Shown: in pieces, positions 6,032 to 6,952 of the stretch
Layout: each line of letters starts with the position of its first letter
Position numbering within the stretch: position 1 is the stretch's first letter
Source: Tannerella sp.
GTDB lineage: Bacteria; Bacteroidota; Bacteroidia; Bacteroidales; Tannerellaceae
DNA length: 6,952 nt
Direction of reading: 5' to 3'
NCBI GenBank assembly: GCA_031272655.1
Contig: JAISTJ010000026.1
Span: forward strand, 1 to 6,952
Made by a program: the position numbers and the translations under genes
Notes under the pieces: generated by a model
Told to the model about the DNA's origin: nothing
Seen by the model: the letters and a program-made list of their open reading frames with translations, nothing else
The model's database searches: none

Positions 6032-6040
6032 GTCTGTAGC

Positions 6041-6952
6041 TTACAGTTGCAGTTCGCCGGTGATTTCGGCGCCTTGGTTGGGGTGGGATACGAGCGTGAG
6101 AGTGCCACCGTAGGCGGCGAGGCGGGTGCGGACGTTGGCGAGACCCATGCCGGACTTGATGGGGGTGGCAGCATTGGAGGAGGTATCAGCGGAAGCATTA
6201 GCGGAGGCATCGGCGGCGGAAGCAGTGGCGTTGGATGCAACCAAAGCGGGGTCGAAGCCGATGCCGTCGTCCTGGACGGTGAAGGCGAGGCGGTCGGGCT
6301 GCTGCACTACCTGAACGAGGATGTGTTCGGCGTGGGAGTGTTTGAGGGCGTTGTTGAGCAGTTCGTGGATGGTGCGGTAGAGCATTATTTCAAGTTTGGG
6401 GTCGAGGCGGGTCTCTTCGCCGTACCATGTGAATTGGACGGACGGCAGGGCGTCGCAGAAATCTCGCAGGGCGGGCTTGAGACCGAAGCGCGAGAGGGTG
6501 TCAGGCATAAGGTGGTGAGCCACACGGCGCAGTTCGCGTATTGAATCGTCGAGCATGGCGGAGATGGCGTCTATGCGGGCGGCTGTTTCGCCGTCTGGTT
6601 TTATGTCGCCGAGGTTGCGTTTGACGGCCGAGAGGTAACTGCCCAGACCGTCGTGGAGGTCGCGGGCAAGGCGGGTGCGTTCCTGCGTCTCGCCGTCGAG
6701 TACGGCTTGGGTGGCGACGAGTTGCTTCTCCTGTTCCAACTGCTTGATTTGCAGCGTAGCCTGCTCTGCTATGAGCCGCGCCTGCGACGCTTCGAGTTCC
6801 GCCTTCCGCCGTTTCTGCCGTGTCCAGAGCCAGACAAAGAGCAGCGCCAGCGCCGCCAGCAGCAGCGCCGCCCCGACAGCCAAACCGATAAACCGTTGAA
6901 GCCGCTTTTCTTCTTCCAATGCGCTGATACGCAGTTCTTTCTTCTCGGTCTC
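6041..6952 (-). CDS. Membrane sensor histidine kinase, HisKA_3 type, C-terminal fragment
   Basis: The reading frame is open to the window edge, so the N-terminus is missing; 303 residues are visible. A TTG at 6919 could mimic a start, but the frame continues as ETEKKELRISA, a pattern typical of the linker before the membrane helix in TPR-containing Bacteroidota sensor kinases. In order (visible numbering): coiled linker 1-20, one transmembrane helix about 21-43, charged coiled coil 44-90, HisKA_3 dimerisation domain with ERTRLARDLHDGLGSYL (phospho-His100, codon 6655-6653), then HATPase_c with N box HELLNNALKHSHA (196-208), G1 box DDGIGFD (228-234) and G2 box GMGLANVRTRL (268-278). Between G1 and G2 the ATP lid is enlarged by about 29 mostly Ala/Ser/Asn/Thr/Asp residues (6244-6158). 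The kinase should autophosphorylate and pass phosphate to a response regulator, usually NarL/FixJ-type for this subfamily. GC is near 60%, far above the left half of the window. Confidence 0.9.
   Translation of the reverse strand, partial: ETEKKELRISALEEEKRLQRFIGLAVGAALLLAALALLFVWLWTRQKRRKAELEASQARLIAEQATLQIKQLEQEKQLVATQAVLDGETQERTRLARDLHDGLGSYLSAVKRNLGDIKPDGETAARIDAISAMLDDSIRELRRVAHHLMPDTLSRFGLKPALRDFCDALPSVQFTWYGEETRLDPKLEIMLYRTIHELLNNALKHSHAEHILVQVVQQPDRLAFTVQDDGIGFDPALVASNATASAADASANASADTSSNAATPIKSGMGLANVRTRLAAYGGTLTLVSHPNQGAEITGELQL
6182..6217 (+). repeat. Degenerate 12-bp tandem repeat inside the kinase gene
   Basis: Three successive 12-base units can be aligned on the plus strand: GGTATCAGCGGA, AGCATTAGCGGA and GGCATCGGCGGC. 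Less exact continuation lies on both sides. The period is a multiple of three, so unit gain or loss keeps the kinase frame. It encodes part of the low-complexity ATP-lid insertion. Confidence 0.6.

Larger units (their letters stand above)
5788..6040. other. 253-base intergenic region upstream of the flavoprotein
   Basis: Between the kinase stop and the flavoprotein start there is no supported gene. It holds the 29-nt repeat copy 2 (6003-6031), a minus-strand promoter candidate (5876-5883), a plus-strand -7-like box (5926-5933), and 7-base inverted words ATGACGT (5945-5951) and ACGTCAT (6002-6008). Two short minus-strand reading frames (ATG 5845 with 45 codons, and ATG near 5853 with 25 codons ending in an ATGA overlap with the alternative start at 5778) could be upstream ORFs or chance. 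Confidence 0.6.

Noticed and set aside
6182..6217. Short tandem units considered as a CRISPR array
   Set aside because: Units are 12 bp with no unique spacers and lie within a coding frame.
6047..6544. 165-codon plus-strand ORF with Gly/Ser-rich GGGS-like segments
   Set aside because: It is the antisense shadow of the GC-rich kinase gene; the glycine repeats come from the alanine/serine-coding repeat on the real strand.

Overview
The window looks like a chromosomal segment of a member of the Bacteroidota, most likely the order Bacteroidales. The evidence is: several TAnnTTTG-type -7 elements (the Bacteroides core promoter form) in front of genes; weak Shine-Dalgarno sites; a metallophosphoesterase N-terminus of a type common in that phylum; and a sensor kinase with a transmembrane segment, coiled coil and HisKA_3 domain. 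No rRNA, tRNA, CRISPR array, integrase or transposase is visible. All six supported protein genes are on the minus strand, so transcription runs right to left.

Layout in transcription order: (1) 6952-6041, the C-terminal part of a membrane sensor histidine kinase, cut by the window edge. It is GC-rich and carries an odd Ala/Ser/Asn-rich expansion in its ATP lid. (2) A 250-base intergenic region with one copy of a 29-nt interspersed repeat, promoter-like sites and short uORFs. (3) 5787-4582, an HI0933/YhiN-family FAD flavoprotein. (4) A 95-base gap with the second copy of the 29-nt repeat. (5) 4486-3767, a LytTR-family response regulator. (6) 3707-1926, a three-domain Xaa-Pro aminopeptidase. 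(7) 1929-502, a POT/PTR2-type MFS peptide transporter whose start codon overlaps the aminopeptidase stop codon (ATGA). (8) A 337-base AT-rich intergenic region with imperfect direct repeats and a plus-strand promoter-like site followed by a tiny ORF. (9) 164-1, the N-terminus of a secreted metallophosphoesterase, cut by the window edge.

The clearest functional unit is the aminopeptidase-transporter pair: oligopeptide uptake with proton symport, followed by cytoplasmic removal of N-terminal residues before proline. The kinase and the LytTR regulator are both signalling proteins, but they are separated by the flavoprotein gene and belong to subfamilies that do not usually pair, so calling them partners is only a possibility.

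I did not find a convincing new multi-gene system. The observations most worth checking are the 29-nt repeat placed directly behind two stop codons, the repeat-coded insertion in the kinase ATP lid, and the orphan plus-strand promoter/SD/26-codon ORF at 427-534.
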